DNA of 64,000 nucleotides from positions 353,655-417,654 of the forward strand of contig JAAKBF010000260.1 of assembly GCA_012656075.1 (NCBI GenBank). Direction: 5' to 3'. Positions 1 to 11,427 of the stretch are shown piece after piece. The position numbers and the translations under genes are program-made. The notes below the pieces were generated by a model, which saw nothing but the letters and a program-made list of their open reading frames with translations, was not told the DNA's origin and made no database searches. Origin of the DNA: Phytophthora hibernalis (taxonomy: Eukaryota; Oomycota; Peronosporomycetes; Peronosporales; Peronosporaceae). How positions within the stretch are numbered: the stretch's first letter is position 1; every line of letters begins with the position of its first letter.

Positions 1-1347
1 ACATACAGGCAGCAGCTCGTCCACCACCTCGTCGACCTCGTTCGACTCTGCGCCGATCGGGGTGCGCACTCCGTGCACGGACGCCATTCCGTGTTCGCGC
101 AGCATTTCTTCAATGGCCATCTCCTGGTCCAGGTCATAGCCCTCCTGCTCGTCGTACACGACTCTCATGCCGAGGAACTTGCTCGCAGACCCGAGATCCT
201 TGACCGAAAGCACCTTCAGCTCGCCGAAGAACGCGTCGACCGCGTGCTGCTGTGTGCCAGTGACCAGCAGGTCGTCGACGTACACACCAACAACCAAAAG
301 CACTCCCTCGCGGCGCTTGTGGTAGACGCACATGTCAGTCAGGTTCTGCACGAAACCCAAGTTCATCAGGGTCTTGTGCAAAAGCCGATTCCAGAGCCGA
401 CCGGCCTGTTTGAGGCCGTACAGTGCCTTCTTCAACTCCAGCTCCAACTCGCTGTCATTGGTCACGCCCAGTCGTTTACGCACGTCCTCTGGAATCACCC
501 TTCCGCGCGGCAGGCGCAGGAAGATGTCCAGCTCCGCCTCCTTTTCGGCCTTGACGTACGCGTTGGGCACGTCGCCGTGTTTCGCAGGTACTCGCCACTT
601 CCTAGCAAGCACGAAGATCAGCTTCACGCTGCTCATCTCGATGACAGCGGAGAACGTCACGCTGTAGTCGACCCCGAACTCCTGTTCGTTGCCGCAGGCG
701 ACGAGTCGCGCCTTCAGTCGCTCGATGGCGCCCTCCGCGTCCATCTTAGTCTTGTATACTCACTTGGTGTGAAGCGCGTGGGCGCCCTCGGGCTTGCGCA
801 CGATTCTCCAGACCCCATTGTCTTCTAAAGCCTGCAGCTCCTCGGCCATCGCAGCAAGCCACTTGTCATTGTGCTTACTACGCATGGCCTCCTGATACGT
901 CTTTGGGTCGTACTCCGTGACGCTGTTCACGACGTCGCGTGCCGGCTTCTCCGGCTGCGCGGCCTCGTTCGTCACGCCTCCAGCGTTATTAACCACGGAG
1001 CGCATCACGTGGCGCTCACGCGTCCACGACTTCTTCTTCTTGGACGACGTACGCTTCTTCTTGCTGCGCGCACTCGTGGCCTCGGCCACCATCCCTTGAT
1101 CTTCGTCCTCAGACGCCTCGGCGTCCTCTTCCCGCAGGTAAAGCCTCTGTACCTGCAGGTTCTGCTCCTTGTCGAGCGTCTCAATGTTCGTGATGTGCTG
1201 CGTGGTCACCACCACCCTGTCCTCGGGTAGGTACACTCGGTACCCCTTGGTCTCTTCGCCCACACCGACGATCATGGCAGGTTGGGCACGTTGCGCAAAG
1301 TTCTTCTTGCGCGGGACCCGGTAGACCGTGCACGGCGAGCCGAACAC
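1..1347 (-). pseudogene. copia reverse transcriptase, with internal stop, running off the window
   Basis: A linker rich in Lys, Ser and Glu leads into the RT domain (KTYQEAMRS...WLAAMAEEL). A TGA at 760-762 sits where the family has Trp (about ...HTK-stop-VYK), a single-base nonsense change. The same frame continues to base 1, with KALYGLKQAGR-like residues and the active-site box YVDD encoded at 271-282. Polymerase function would need the stop to be absent. The 3' portion (rest of RT, RNase H) lies outside the window. Confidence 0.88.
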
Positions 1348-1349
1348 GA

Positions 1350-2236
1350 CGATCTCGCCACTTGCCCGTCAACACCTTCAACGGCGACGCACGCCCTGGG
1401 TTGGAGTTGGTCGGGGCGCGGTTCAGAATGTACGCAGCGTACTGAACCGCGTCACCCCAGAATCTCAGCGGGAGCCCACACGCAAAGATCATGCACCGCG
1501 CCATGTTCATGATGGTGTGGTGCATGCGATCGGCCTTGCCATTGCTCGACTGGTTCCGCGCCTCGCTACGCTGTCGGGTCACGCCCGTGCGCTTGAAGAA
1601 CAAGTCCACGTTCTCGTACTCTCCTCCGGAGTCGGTGCGCAGAACGTGGATCTTGCAGTCAAACTCCTTCTCGAAGTAGACGAGGAAGTGCTCGAAGAAC
1701 TTCGCTGCTGCGTCCTTGGTACGCGCCAGGAACACGCGGTAGTAGCTCGACTTGTAGTCGATGAAGTTAATCATGTACCGGTTCCCAAGGCGGTTCTTGG
1801 GCGTCATCGGCCCTTTCAGGTCGGAACAGATCACCCCACCCACCCTGTCGATGGGCGAGTGAGCGCCGGTGTCCTTCTTGGACCGCCGGTTCTTCGTCTG
1901 CTTGCCTTCAGCGCACGTCAGGCAGTTCACTCGCTTGTGGTCTGTTAGGTGGATCCCGGAGCTCGGGTCCTTAGCCAGTCGCTCTACCGAGTCGTGGATC
2001 AGGTGCGCCAAGCGTTTGTGAAAGTCCAGCAGCGTGCCCTTCTGTACGTTGCACGACACTTCCACTGACTCAGCGAGCTCCTGGCTTAGTGCGGCCATAA
2101 TCACGTCCGACGGCAGCTCATGCCTCGGCCCCACAGCAACGGGTACAACCAACACGTTGCCCCGCATCTCAACGTCGAACGCCACTCGTCCGCCATCCTT
2201 GGCCGCGACGACGCGTCGTCCGACTCGCTTGGTCAA
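1350..2236 (-). pseudogene. copia integrase (GAG-pre-integrase plus rve core), frame-broken
   Basis: About 290 residues are recognisable. An N-terminal HH-CC-type zinc region (HKRLAHL ... CLTCAEGK) is followed by the integrase core. The first two catalytic acids are visible in ICSDLKG and RTDSGGEY. The third block reads NGKADRMH where copia elements normally have an Asn-Gly-x-Ala-Glu-Arg type motif, so the catalytic Glu position carries Asp. The frame breaks near 1345-1365, after LKVLTGKW, and the reverse-transcriptase region continues in another frame. The apparent first codon is TTG inside a longer polyprotein, so no true start is proposed. Confidence 0.85.
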
Positions 2237-2270
2237 CCCGAAACCTCGGTTATCGAGTACCCCGTAGGAG

Positions 2271-4758
2271 ATAAGCTAAGGATAGGCTAGGGACTTTGCA
2301 GAATCTCACTTTCCATTATACTCTGAATCATGCACTTCTAACAGATATCTTGTGTGGCGCCACCATCAGTGGTGCATCACAGCAGGCGTCTCGAGTTGGA
2401 CTATATACGGCCACAAGCACGCCATTTGACAAGCTACGCAGATGCGCTCACTTGATGATCGGAATCAAACGGCCGTGCGTGGCGACAGCTCACCAAGCGG
2501 TTGGCGATGGAGGACATACCCGTGACTGGGAGCTTATAGATGGTCACGCTGGGGGAGGTGGGGTGGCCCAGCACCGCCTGTGAGGCCGACTAGCTGTCCG
2601 AGTTCACGGCGCGAGACGCCAGCTTCTTGCTCAGCACCTGCAGACTCATGCTTTGTATGGGCTAAATTGTAGACTGAAGAAGCGTCACACGAGCGAAGCG
2701 GTTGCAGTTTAGCCACCAAGGCCCCGACGCACTGAAGATAATGTCTGTGAGAATTAGTATGTAAAACAGCAGTAGGTAGGGAGTCTGTAAGTGTAAAGTT
2801 TGTAGAATTGAATTACCGCTATGAATGAAATCGCACCGCGCAAGCTCAAGTTGGTAAACAAGTATGGAAGTATGGAGGTTCCGGTGGTCCATCCTTTGAC
2901 CAATCGTGGTGAAGCATAGGCTGTGTTTCAGCCAATTGCAGCGCCGGCAATTTGCCTAAGGTCTGATTGATTACCACACGTACATGTAGGAATTCAGCAC
3001 AAACCAAAGGCTACTTTCTATAAGCGTGATGCCTGTAGCCTGCTAGTTCAACATTCACGCAACATACATGAAAGTTTCCTTCCAATTATAATAATATAAG
3101 CCGGCTCCATTGTCGACCGCACTATATTCACTTTGCTATTTTGTAGCGGCTAGCTCGTACGTACCCAGTACGTCCAACTAGGATCTGAACATGCTCAAGA
3201 CAACATTACAGGGACTCTGTGGAGCACATCCACATCGCGACGTCGACTTCAAGCCGGGTGGGTGGTTCTGTTGTCCGGCAGAATTAAACATTTCCCACGC
3301 AAACTAGGAATCTACATGCACTCAACTAGCAGCCCCCTCCATGGATATGTGTCGACCTGAGTATCTTCCACGATGAAACCTAAATACACTTCCTCATGTT
3401 CGTCTCCCTATGCTGGACCACCACGATTTAAAAACTCATTCTTCTTTTTTACAACATTTGGCATGGAAGCTAGTACCGGTAGCTTCCAAAGGGCGGGCGA
3501 GGCTTCAGCCTCCGCAAACGCGGGGAAAGTCTCAACCTGTACAAACATAAGGCATGTTTAATCAAAGCAGCTCACCACGAGCTCGCCCGGGCGCTAGCGC
3601 ACGGCCTTGTGAATCATATGGTATGATTGATCAGGATGCGATATTAATAGAATTTCCTGAAGTTGAAGTGATCGATTGAGTCAGCTTATTAGAACAAAGT
3701 CACATAAGCTCTGAAATTCAGGCGAAACATCTCCTGAACGCTGATAAATGTAAGAGCGATGATAACTAGCAACATTGATAAGATGATATAAAAACTGTCC
3801 ATATTCGCTGACAATACAGTCCACCGATTTATATACCCTCCCTATTTGAGCCCCAGATCTCCAGTGTCTGACAGGTGGCGAACCTTCGTGCAACATACAT
3901 CTGAGCTAATTGGTAAATAGTTTCTCGCACTTTGACGCTAAAAACATTTTTGGTCCTTAATTTAAGGACAAAAATTCGCTTAAGTACGCTGGACTTTCCC
4001 ATTTTGGCAAAGCCTTCGTCTAATTAAAGAGTGGACACCCACCGATTTCGACTCAAACATATGACATGGATCTTATATAACAGGTCAGGAAGATGCCGGC
4101 GTAACTTGGTTGGATTTGTAAGTCAACCAGGAATGGATATTAGAGTTCGGGCCGCACGGTATCAGTAACACAATATACCTTACCATTATTATTATTATCT
4201 TATATAACAGATCAATCCATTTCTAAGATACTCCAGTATTTGAAAACAGGCGTTCTACCAGAAACAATATTTTTCAAAAGTAAATGCATAAAAAATTAGA
4301 GGTTTTATTAAAGGATCGAGACCCCTTTTGGGTGAAACTCTGGATTAAAATCCAAAGTTAGCAAGTTGAAGTTGCATTATGAGAGGAATCTGACCAAAAG
4401 TAAAAATTGACATTGACATGAAATTTTGTCAGTTCTTGAGGGTTTATTAGATTTGGAGATGAGCTGTTGAGCTGCTGCGTGTTGTTGATTTTTGTGATTT
4501 TTGGCAAGAGCGGAAAATCGGATCACTGATATACTCTGAAATAATTTCATAAATTTCAGAGACGCATCTCGCGGAAAAAGGCCCAACTTGGGACTCCCAA
4601 CTGAAGAAACGTTTTAATTTATAAAATCTCACGATAGCACTCAAAGATCTGGTTCAGTGAAACCTCATGCTCGACAAGCGAAAACACTCTTATTCTTTGC
4701 TTAGCAAAACCTTACGATGAAGTACTTGTTACCACACTTCAAACACACATACACCTAC
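2271..4758. other. Non-coding, AT-rich stretch without a supported gene
   Basis: No reading frame here has a recognisable domain or more than about 95 codons. A hairpin-forming palindrome lies at 3953-3969 (GTCCTTAA, one base, TTAAGGAC), with flanking T and A runs that lengthen the stem. The phrase CTTATATAACAG recurs near 4073 and 4198. The stretch probably contains decayed transposon sequence between the copia fragment and the esterase gene. Confidence 0.5.
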
Positions 4759-6444
4759 TTAGGCGGTGGCATTATACAGACTCGTCAGGTACGCGATGCC
4801 TTCAGCGCGGTACGTGTCTGGCGCGACGTAGGCGAATTCCGTCACGTTGGCGTCAAAAACAATGTTCTGCGCGTTGTCGGACGTGTACTCGGGCCACTCC
4901 AGAGCCGTCACGCCGTTCTCGTTCGGGTTCTCGTGCACGATGAAGCTCGCCCACATGCGAGTCATGACACGAGCGAGCTGCTTGTAGCTCTCCGGCTTAT
5001 TAAGGAACGGGTCCGTTGCCACGGAGTTGTTGTAGCCATCGCCAAGTAGGTTGTAAAAGACAAACGCGACCTCGGTGAAGTGCGTCGCGCCAATGTACTC
5101 GCTGTTGCCTGCCGTGAGAACGTTAAACACGTAGCTATAGCTCGGAAGGTCGTTGGCAGCCCAGATTTCTGACAAATAGCGCCGCGGGGCGTGCATTACG
5201 GCATCACCGCCGTAAGCAGCAGCACGCTTGTACATGACGCCATAGCCAGAGTCAGTAGCGGGGCGACCGTGCAGTGTGCCTGGGATACCGATTTCAGGAA
5301 TGTCCGGGTACACTTCAGTGAGGATGGCAGCTGTATCCTCCGTCTCGCCCATCGATTCGGTCAAGAAAGACACAAACTCCTCCGTCGTGTTCACCGTCGC
5401 TCCCGCTGTGCCGAAAGCGGAACCTTCATCGTTGTTCACACCGTGAAGAATTGGCACATGTACGAACTTGCCGTTTGAGAGAAGCGCTGGACCCACGTCT
5501 GTGAGGAAGTCGCCATCAACGATGGGGCGGTACGAAGCCGAAGACGCCACCGAGCTGTTGAAGATCGACGACAGTGTATCGATCGGTATTTGGCGCAAGC
5601 AGTCCAATGTGTCGACAGCGGAGCTGCAGTTGGCCGCCAAAGTGATGTTGTTGTAGTACAGATCCCACTCGGTCGTGTTCAGGTACGTTGACGGCACCTT
5701 GGCCGGAGCACCCGACTCCATGATAGCGGCGCTGTACAGTCGTTCGTCGCGGCCGTCGTAGGCAAGAAGCTGGTAGCCCACACTCATAGCACCAGCGCTT
5801 TCACCCCAGATCGTGACCTTGGTCGGGTCGCCACCAAAAGCGGCGATGTTCTCCTGGACCCAGTGCAACGCGAGGTGCTGATCCTTCAGACCAAGGTTTG
5901 CCACGCCAGCCTCCTTGACCGCTGTACCCCACAAGAATCCGAACGCCTGAAGACGATAGTTGATGCTGACACCGATGAAAGGCATGTCGGCATCGGTAGC
6001 TTCCTTAATGATGTACGACTGGTTGTAACGAGGGTCGCGAGAGCCACCTTCCGTGAAGCCGCCACCGTGAATCCACACAGCAACCGGAAGATCGGCACCA
6101 TCAGAGATGCCGCTTGGGCGTACCACGTTGATTGTCAGGCAGTCCTCCGAGATCACATTGCCCAACACCCACTGGTCACTGCCGTAACCGTAGCACTCAG
6201 GCGAGTAATCCGTCGCATTCTTGGAGTCCGACCACGTCGTGTTTAACGACTCCGGGTTGCGAAAGCGAAGGTCTCCGACCGGAGGCTGCGCGTAGGGCAT
6301 ACCAAGGAAGAGGTCTTGGTCGTAGATATCGTGGTAGACGCCGTAGTAGGATCCATTCTTGACGGCAACCGTGGGCGAGTCGCTGGCGGAAGTCAGCGCA
6401 GCCAAAAGAGACCCAATGGCGAGGGTGTACGAAAGCGGTATCAT
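4759..6444 (-). CDS. Secreted type-B carboxylesterase (cholinesterase-like), intact
   Basis: An intact 561-residue alpha/beta hydrolase of the carboxylesterase type-B family, which hydrolyses carboxylic esters. A hydrophobic signal peptide covers about residues 1-20 (MIPLSYTLAIGSLLAALTSA), so it should be secreted. Visible landmarks are the EDCLTINV signature (100-107), the oxyanion-hole HGGGF (126-130), the nucleophile elbow GESAGA (214-219, Ser216), an acidic triad candidate in NNDEGSAF and a His candidate in GATHFTEVAFVF. Length is normal for the family and many N-x-S/T sites suggest glycosylation. It is one of four paralogues in 16 kb. A near-perfect oomycete initiator lies about 50 bases upstream, which supports this start. 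The natural substrate is unknown; a host-derived ester is an inference. Confidence 0.93.
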   Translation of the reverse strand: MIPLSYTLAIGSLLAALTSASDSPTVAVKNGSYYGVYHDIYDQDLFLGMPYAQPPVGDLRFRNPESLNTTWSDSKNATDYSPECYGYGSDQWVLGNVISEDCLTINVVRPSGISDGADLPVAVWIHGGGFTEGGSRDPRYNQSYIIKEATDADMPFIGVSINYRLQAFGFLWGTAVKEAGVANLGLKDQHLALHWVQENIAAFGGDPTKVTIWGESAGAMSVGYQLLAYDGRDERLYSAAIMESGAPAKVPSTYLNTTEWDLYYNNITLAANCSSAVDTLDCLRQIPIDTLSSIFNSSVASSASYRPIVDGDFLTDVGPALLSNGKFVHVPILHGVNNDEGSAFGTAGATVNTTEEFVSFLTESMGETEDTAAILTEVYPDIPEIGIPGTLHGRPATDSGYGVMYKRAAAYGGDAVMHAPRRYLSEIWAANDLPSYSYVFNVLTAGNSEYIGATHFTEVAFVFYNLLGDGYNNSVATDPFLNKPESYKQLARVMTRMWASFIVHENPNENGVTALEWPEYTSDNAQNIVFDANVTEFAYVAPDTYRAEGIAYLTSLYNATA

Positions 6445-6489
6445 GGTGCGTGTTGCTTTACGAGGTAGCTGTTGTAGACACTAGACTCC

Positions 6490-6503
6490 AAATTGATGAA
6501 TGA
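6490..6503 (-). promoter_or_regulatory. Oomycete initiator (Inr) for the 4759-6444 esterase
   Basis: On the minus strand the sequence reads TCATTCATCAATTT, 13 of 14 matches to the oomycete initiator consensus TCATTYYNCAWTTT, and lies about 46 bases upstream of the ATG. Position, strand and match agree with a transcription start site; this has not been tested. Confidence 0.7.
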
Positions 6504-8472
6504 AGCTATGAAAGGCGGCCTGCAATGAGCACTTTGCTTCAGATAAAAGCGTGCACTACATTTACATTTGTTTTCGCGCTCTAGAAATTCGGGATCGCGC
6601 ATCATCGTCGATGGTAGTCTGATGATGGCCCCGCTATGCTGCAACCACGCAGGTTGAAGGGCAGCCAAATTCATCGCTCACTGTCGAAACGATGACGGGT
6701 TGCACGGTTTTACTAATCGGCCTGAAAGCCTTTGGCCAGCCCTAGAGTCTTTTATCGCGGGCTGGTTACGGTACTGTATTTGCGACCTCTAAAGACGAGA
6801 ATTGAGCCGGTGCTTGGTAGCAAAGTGCATCTATTCGCTCAACTTTCATACAGTACGAACGCTGTCACTTGGCAATGGAAATCTATTTTTGAAACATTTC
6901 TATTTCCTGACATAAATCAATGTTTTAAACGTTTTTGGATTCATGGATCAGGACCTAATAAAAACGCGAAAAAACAGTTTAAACGTTTTTCATTCTATTC
7001 GAAAAAGGTGAAAAGACTCGAACAAGCCGATTCTGAGCTGGCGCTTGGCTGCTCGCAGTGTTCTGCCCGGCGTTGGTACATGTAGAGCATATCTAGCAGA
7101 ATCGCGCTATACATGTACCACCAAGCCCTGGCAACGCAGGCTGTGGGTCCCGCAGTGCGGGCGGGAGTGCCAGCGGATCCCGCGAGCACCGGGAAGTTGA
7201 AGTTCAATTTGCGTCTCTGAATCAAGCGTCGGATGGGCGCCCTCGCATGTTGATGCGTCCGAGTCGGTCCGACGCATCCAACAACGCTGCAAGTCGCGCG
7301 TGCGGCCCGATAGCACTTGCTACATGTACACATGTACAAATGCAACGACTGGCAGTTCGTTCCTACCATGCCTGCAAGAGTTTCATTGAAGGAATCCTTC
7401 ATCCTCTCTGAGCGTTAGAGCGTACGGTGCGCTGCGCACCACACGAAGGACGTGACCGCTGCAGCTTGCAGTACTGTACACGTTCAGGCTGAACTTCAGC
7501 GGGCATGGCGAAATGGAATCGGGAACATATGGCTGGTGCGTGGTTGCCGTTGACATTGTCAACTTGACAGCTGATCCCGATCCCGAGCATACAATTTGTA
7601 TGATACAAATCAGAAAATAGTACTGGCAAAAATCTTGGGATAACACACAGTGGGGTGGGCGACGTGGTTGGACATAGCACCAACCTAACTCCCGCAGCAT
7701 CACGGCGAAGGCAGGGGCAGAGGGCCCCGCCGGAGACGAAAGCGTGAGGGCAACACGTGAGGCAGGAGGTTCTATCTCTATCGCGAGCGAAGCGAACCGC
7801 GGGGGCGCCAGAGGGCGCCCAGCCAAGCAGCGCGGCTGGTCATACATAAATTATTAGAGGTTTTTATGTCTTATCACGACGCAAGGTAGGTCAAAACAAT
7901 ACATTTGCCAAGTCAAAGGATTTGCTGGGTGAAATTACTGTTAATGCATGTGTTTACCGCCTTCTGTCCATACAAATGCCAAGGTCGACGCGGTTTACCA
8001 CTGTGGAGACAGGCCACATCGTATCTCGCCAGTCGGTTCGTCACGTTATCACCCGATCTTTGGCTTTTGAGCTTCAACTTGAAGTATCAGGTAATCTGAC
8101 CAAAAACGTGCATCAGTCTCCGCCCGCTTCAGCTGGGGTTACAGTGTATCTCCATTTGCAGTCTACCGGTACTAGTACATGTACATGTTCCAGCCTGCCA
8201 GTCGAGCTTTGACAAAATAAATCAAGTCGCGCCTCGATGGCACTGCTGCTCTCGTTACACGTTGCATTTAAGTTTAACGACATCGATTGCGTGCCTCTGC
8301 AAAATGTTTGCGACAACCTCCATCCTCATCACCCTGTAGGTCTTGCACTCCAACCTACAGACGTGTACGAGCAGCAAGTATTTCGCCACGGAACTCGCCT
8401 TGGTAGCTCACTCACAAAGTCTCCTCCGACAACTCACATCACACTCAGAGTTTCAGCTTTGTTCATCAAACC
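6504..8472. other. Intergenic region without a supported gene
   Basis: Open frames on both strands overlap each other and show no domain. A short perfect stem lies at 7252-7259 and 7271-7278 (GATGCGTC / GACGCATC). GC-rich, repeat-like sequence runs from about 7100 to 7850. The stretch should include the promoter of the GH3 gene at 8473; no strong initiator match was found there. Confidence 0.45.
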
Positions 8473-11105
8473 ATGGTCTCCGTTACGTGGAGTATCGCCT
8501 TGGCCCTCTGCACGCAACTCGTCAACGCCGGTGATCCGCTGGCTACCGTCTCCTGGCGCACGGGCAACGACAAGGTCGACGCCATCATCGAAGCCTTGAC
8601 GCCCGAGGAGAAGGTCAGCCTCGTCCACGGCGCCGTCGACTCGGACGGCGACCAACAACAAGCCGGCTACAGCGTCCCAGTCACCTCTCAGAACATCCCA
8701 GCCATTCGTCTCGCCGACGGCGAGGCCGGCATCAACATCGTCCAGAACGCCACTGGTCCGCCCTCCCAACTAAATGTTGCAGCCACTTGGTCTCTGAACG
8801 CCGCCTACCAGCACGGCGTGATCACGGGCAAGGAGGCGAAGCTGTTCAACATAGCGGTGGCTTTGTCGCCGCGCGTGAACATCCTACGTGACCCCGTCGA
8901 AGGAAACTTCTGGCAGTCGTACAGCGAGGACCCATACCTGAACGCCCGTCTTGGCATCCAGGGCGTGACGGGTCTGCAGGACCAGGGCTCCATGGCTAAC
9001 GCCAAGCAGATCGGCCCGTCGTCCACTGGTGCAAGTGCTGGAGATGTCAACAGTGTCGTGGATCTGCAGACGCTGCAGGAGCTGTACTGGGTGGCCCTGG
9101 CACGCTTCTGGAGGAAGGCAACGCCGCCACGCTCATGTGCTCGTACGCGCAGATCAATGGCATCCCGGCTTGTCAATATGAGCCGCTGTTCAACACGATG
9201 CGCAACGACTACAACAGCTCCGCCATTGTGATGAGCGACTGGGGAGCCACGCACTCGACCGCCGAGAGTCTCATCGCCGGCATGGACCTGGAGATGCCGA
9301 CGGGTTCATACTACGACGCACTGTACGACTACATCTACGTCTCGCACAATTTGAGCGAGTCGTACCTGAACCGCGCCGTGGGTCACATTCTGGCGAAGTA
9401 CGACGAGTTCGGCCTGCTGGGCACGACAACGGAGGGCTCATCGCGGCTGTCTCAGGACGTGGTGGAGGACCATGCCAAGATCTCGTACGACATTGCTGTG
9501 AAGTCTGGCATCCTACTCAAGAACGACAACAACACGCTGCCACTTTCAGCAGATTCGTCGATTGCAGTGATCGGCCCCAACGGGGTGCAGTACACGCACG
9601 GCACGAACTTTGCCGAGCGCGCGTACGGCATCCCGGAGCGCCAAGTCTCGACGCTGGAGGCTCTGAAGTCTCGACTCGGACAGGACGTCGCGAACGCTGT
9701 CGGCGTGGACCAGGAGGGCACCATCATCCCGTCCACCCACCTGCGCAACCTGAACGGCGATACCGGTCTGAGCCGCAACGACACATTGGGCGGTTCCTCA
9801 ACCGACGACATCGTGTACTTCACGGGCACGTCTGCATTGGCCAAGAACGCGTCCTACACGTGGCAAGGGAAAGTGTACGCGGAGACGGACGGCTACTACA
9901 CGTTTTCGTTCGCGCGTGCCATTCCGAAATGGGAGAACCACACGAATCCGGACTATGGCGCCATCTTCGCGATTGGCACTTTCAGTATCAACGGCACTGA
10001 AGTCGGTGAGGGCTACCGTTTGTATGGCGATGGCGGAATGAAGCCGTGGAGTAACTCGATCGCCACTCGCGACAACTGGGACAACATCAAGTCGTACGTT
10101 TACCTAGAAGAAGGCTGGCACGACGTGGAGGCGTACATGGTGGGGCTGATTGACGAGCCGACTTCCGTGCGCTTGAGCTGGGTGACGCCCGCCCAGCGCG
10201 CTGCCAACATCCAGCTCGCCGTCGACGTCGCCAAGGAGGTCGACACACCCATCGTGTTCGCGTTCGCCAACAGCCCCGCGCAAACGGGTCTGACCCTGGA
10301 CGACGGCCTGGACGAGTTGGTGACAAAGGTGGCTGCGGCGAACCCGAACACGGTGGTGGTTCTGAACAACGCTGAGCCCGTGCTGATGCCGTGGTTGGCC
10401 GATGTGGCTGCTGTACTGGAGATGCTGTACCCGAACCAGGAGGGTGGCTGGGCCACGGCGGACTTGCTGCTGGGCAACAACGTGCCGCAAGGCCGCCTGC
10501 CCGTGACGTACCCTGCAAGCCTGAACTCGAGTGTGACTCGCGACCCGGACTACCCGGAGCGCGTGGCCACGGAAAGCGGCAACGCCACGTTCAGTGAGGG
10601 CCTCAACAACGGCTACCGCTGGTACGTGCACACGAACACGAGCGTACTGTTCCCGTTCGGCTACGGTCTCAGCTACACGATGTTCGACTACAGCAGTCCG
10701 AACTTCGCGGCGGCGAGCTCCGAACAGCAACAGAGTAGCGATGGTCTGAACTACGAGGTGTCGTGCAGTCCGGACGATGCCGAGACCGTCTTCAGCGTGT
10801 CGTTCACGGTGACGAACACCGGTAGCGTGAAGGGCGTGGAGGTGCCACAAGTGTACATTGGCCCACCGACTGATGCCGCGACGGCGTACCCGGACGTGCA
10901 GTTTGCTGCGACGGCGTTGGCTGGTTTCGCGAACGTGGAGCTGGAGGCCGGCGCGAGCGCGACCGTGAGCATCGGCATCCGCGAGAAGCAGTTGAGCTTC
11001 TACAACACGAACACGACGAGCTGGGAGCTGGCGAAGGGCGAACGTGCGGTGTACATCAGCAAGAGCGCGGAAGAGGCCGTGTTCAGCGGACACGTGCAGA
11101 TCTAA
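8473..11105 (+). CDS. Secreted GH3 beta-glucosidase with PA14-type insert; one frameshift
   Basis: Glycoside hydrolase family 3 protein of about 877 residues that removes terminal beta-linked glucose, probably outside the cell. A signal peptide (MVSVTWSIALALCTQLVNA) opens the first frame. The N-terminal barrel includes ALSPRVNILRDP and the nucleophile motif IVMSDWGATHS in the second frame. A PA14-like beta insert follows (YTWQGKVYAETDGYYTFSF...VYLEEGWHDVEAYMVG), then the GH3 C-terminal sandwich (ANPNTVVVLNNAEPV, GRLPVTYP, FPFGYGLSYTMFDY) and a fibronectin-III-like end. The frame breaks near 9100-9110: residues before and after (LQELYW / LLEEGNAATLMCSY) fit one protein if a single base is missing. 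The position where GH3 enzymes usually have Lys-His reads AKQIGPS. It sits between two esterase copies. Confidence 0.9.
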
Positions 11106-11427
11106 GCATGTTGGGCGTCGGTGTAAGTTTGCGGCGGCCAGGGCCGCGTAGTAAGACTGTAGCAATGAGCATGAGTGTTTATTTTTGAAGATAATATCCT
11201 CTTCAACAGTTTGAGCTTGCCTTGTGCGTGGCAAAAGCAAAGATGCTCAGGAAAAGAAACGGATTGTTGAAGTGGATCACTCATTGGAGCCCATCTCCGT
11301 GCATTACTGTTTCAAAAACATAAACACGTTGAACACCACGTCCCTTTTGAATTTCAAAATAAATGTGCAATCGACGGCATCTCTCAAAACTTGGGTACAT
11401 CTTGAATCTTGCTCCAGCCCCTCAAAT

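Larger units (their letters stand above)
1..2270 (-). mobile_element. Ty1/copia LTR retrotransposon, pol fragment, truncated and decayed
   Basis: Reading from high to low coordinates, the fragment holds a GAG-pre-integrase zinc region, an integrase core and a reverse transcriptase, which is the copia order (integrase before RT). RNase H and the 3' LTR would lie beyond base 1. No gag, protease or convincing 5' LTR precedes the integrase, so the 5' part is missing or too degraded to see. Frame breaks and a nonsense codon make it non-autonomous. The family assignment rests on the domain order and the YVDD active-site box. Confidence 0.9.

Noticed and set aside
73..828. 251-codon plus-strand open frame
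   Set aside because: Antisense to the copia reverse transcriptase, which shows the YVDD box and family-like sequence on the minus strand; the plus-strand protein has no coherent composition.
2280..2340. A copia 5' LTR start (TGTTAGAAGTGC on the minus strand) directly before the integrase
   Set aside because: The string resembles common LTR starts, but it abuts the integrase with no gag or protease, and no second copy is in the window to confirm it.
10104..11240. 378-codon minus-strand open frame rich in His, Arg and Val
   Set aside because: A mirror of the GC-biased GH3 gene; codon bias at third positions keeps the antisense frame open. No domain is present.
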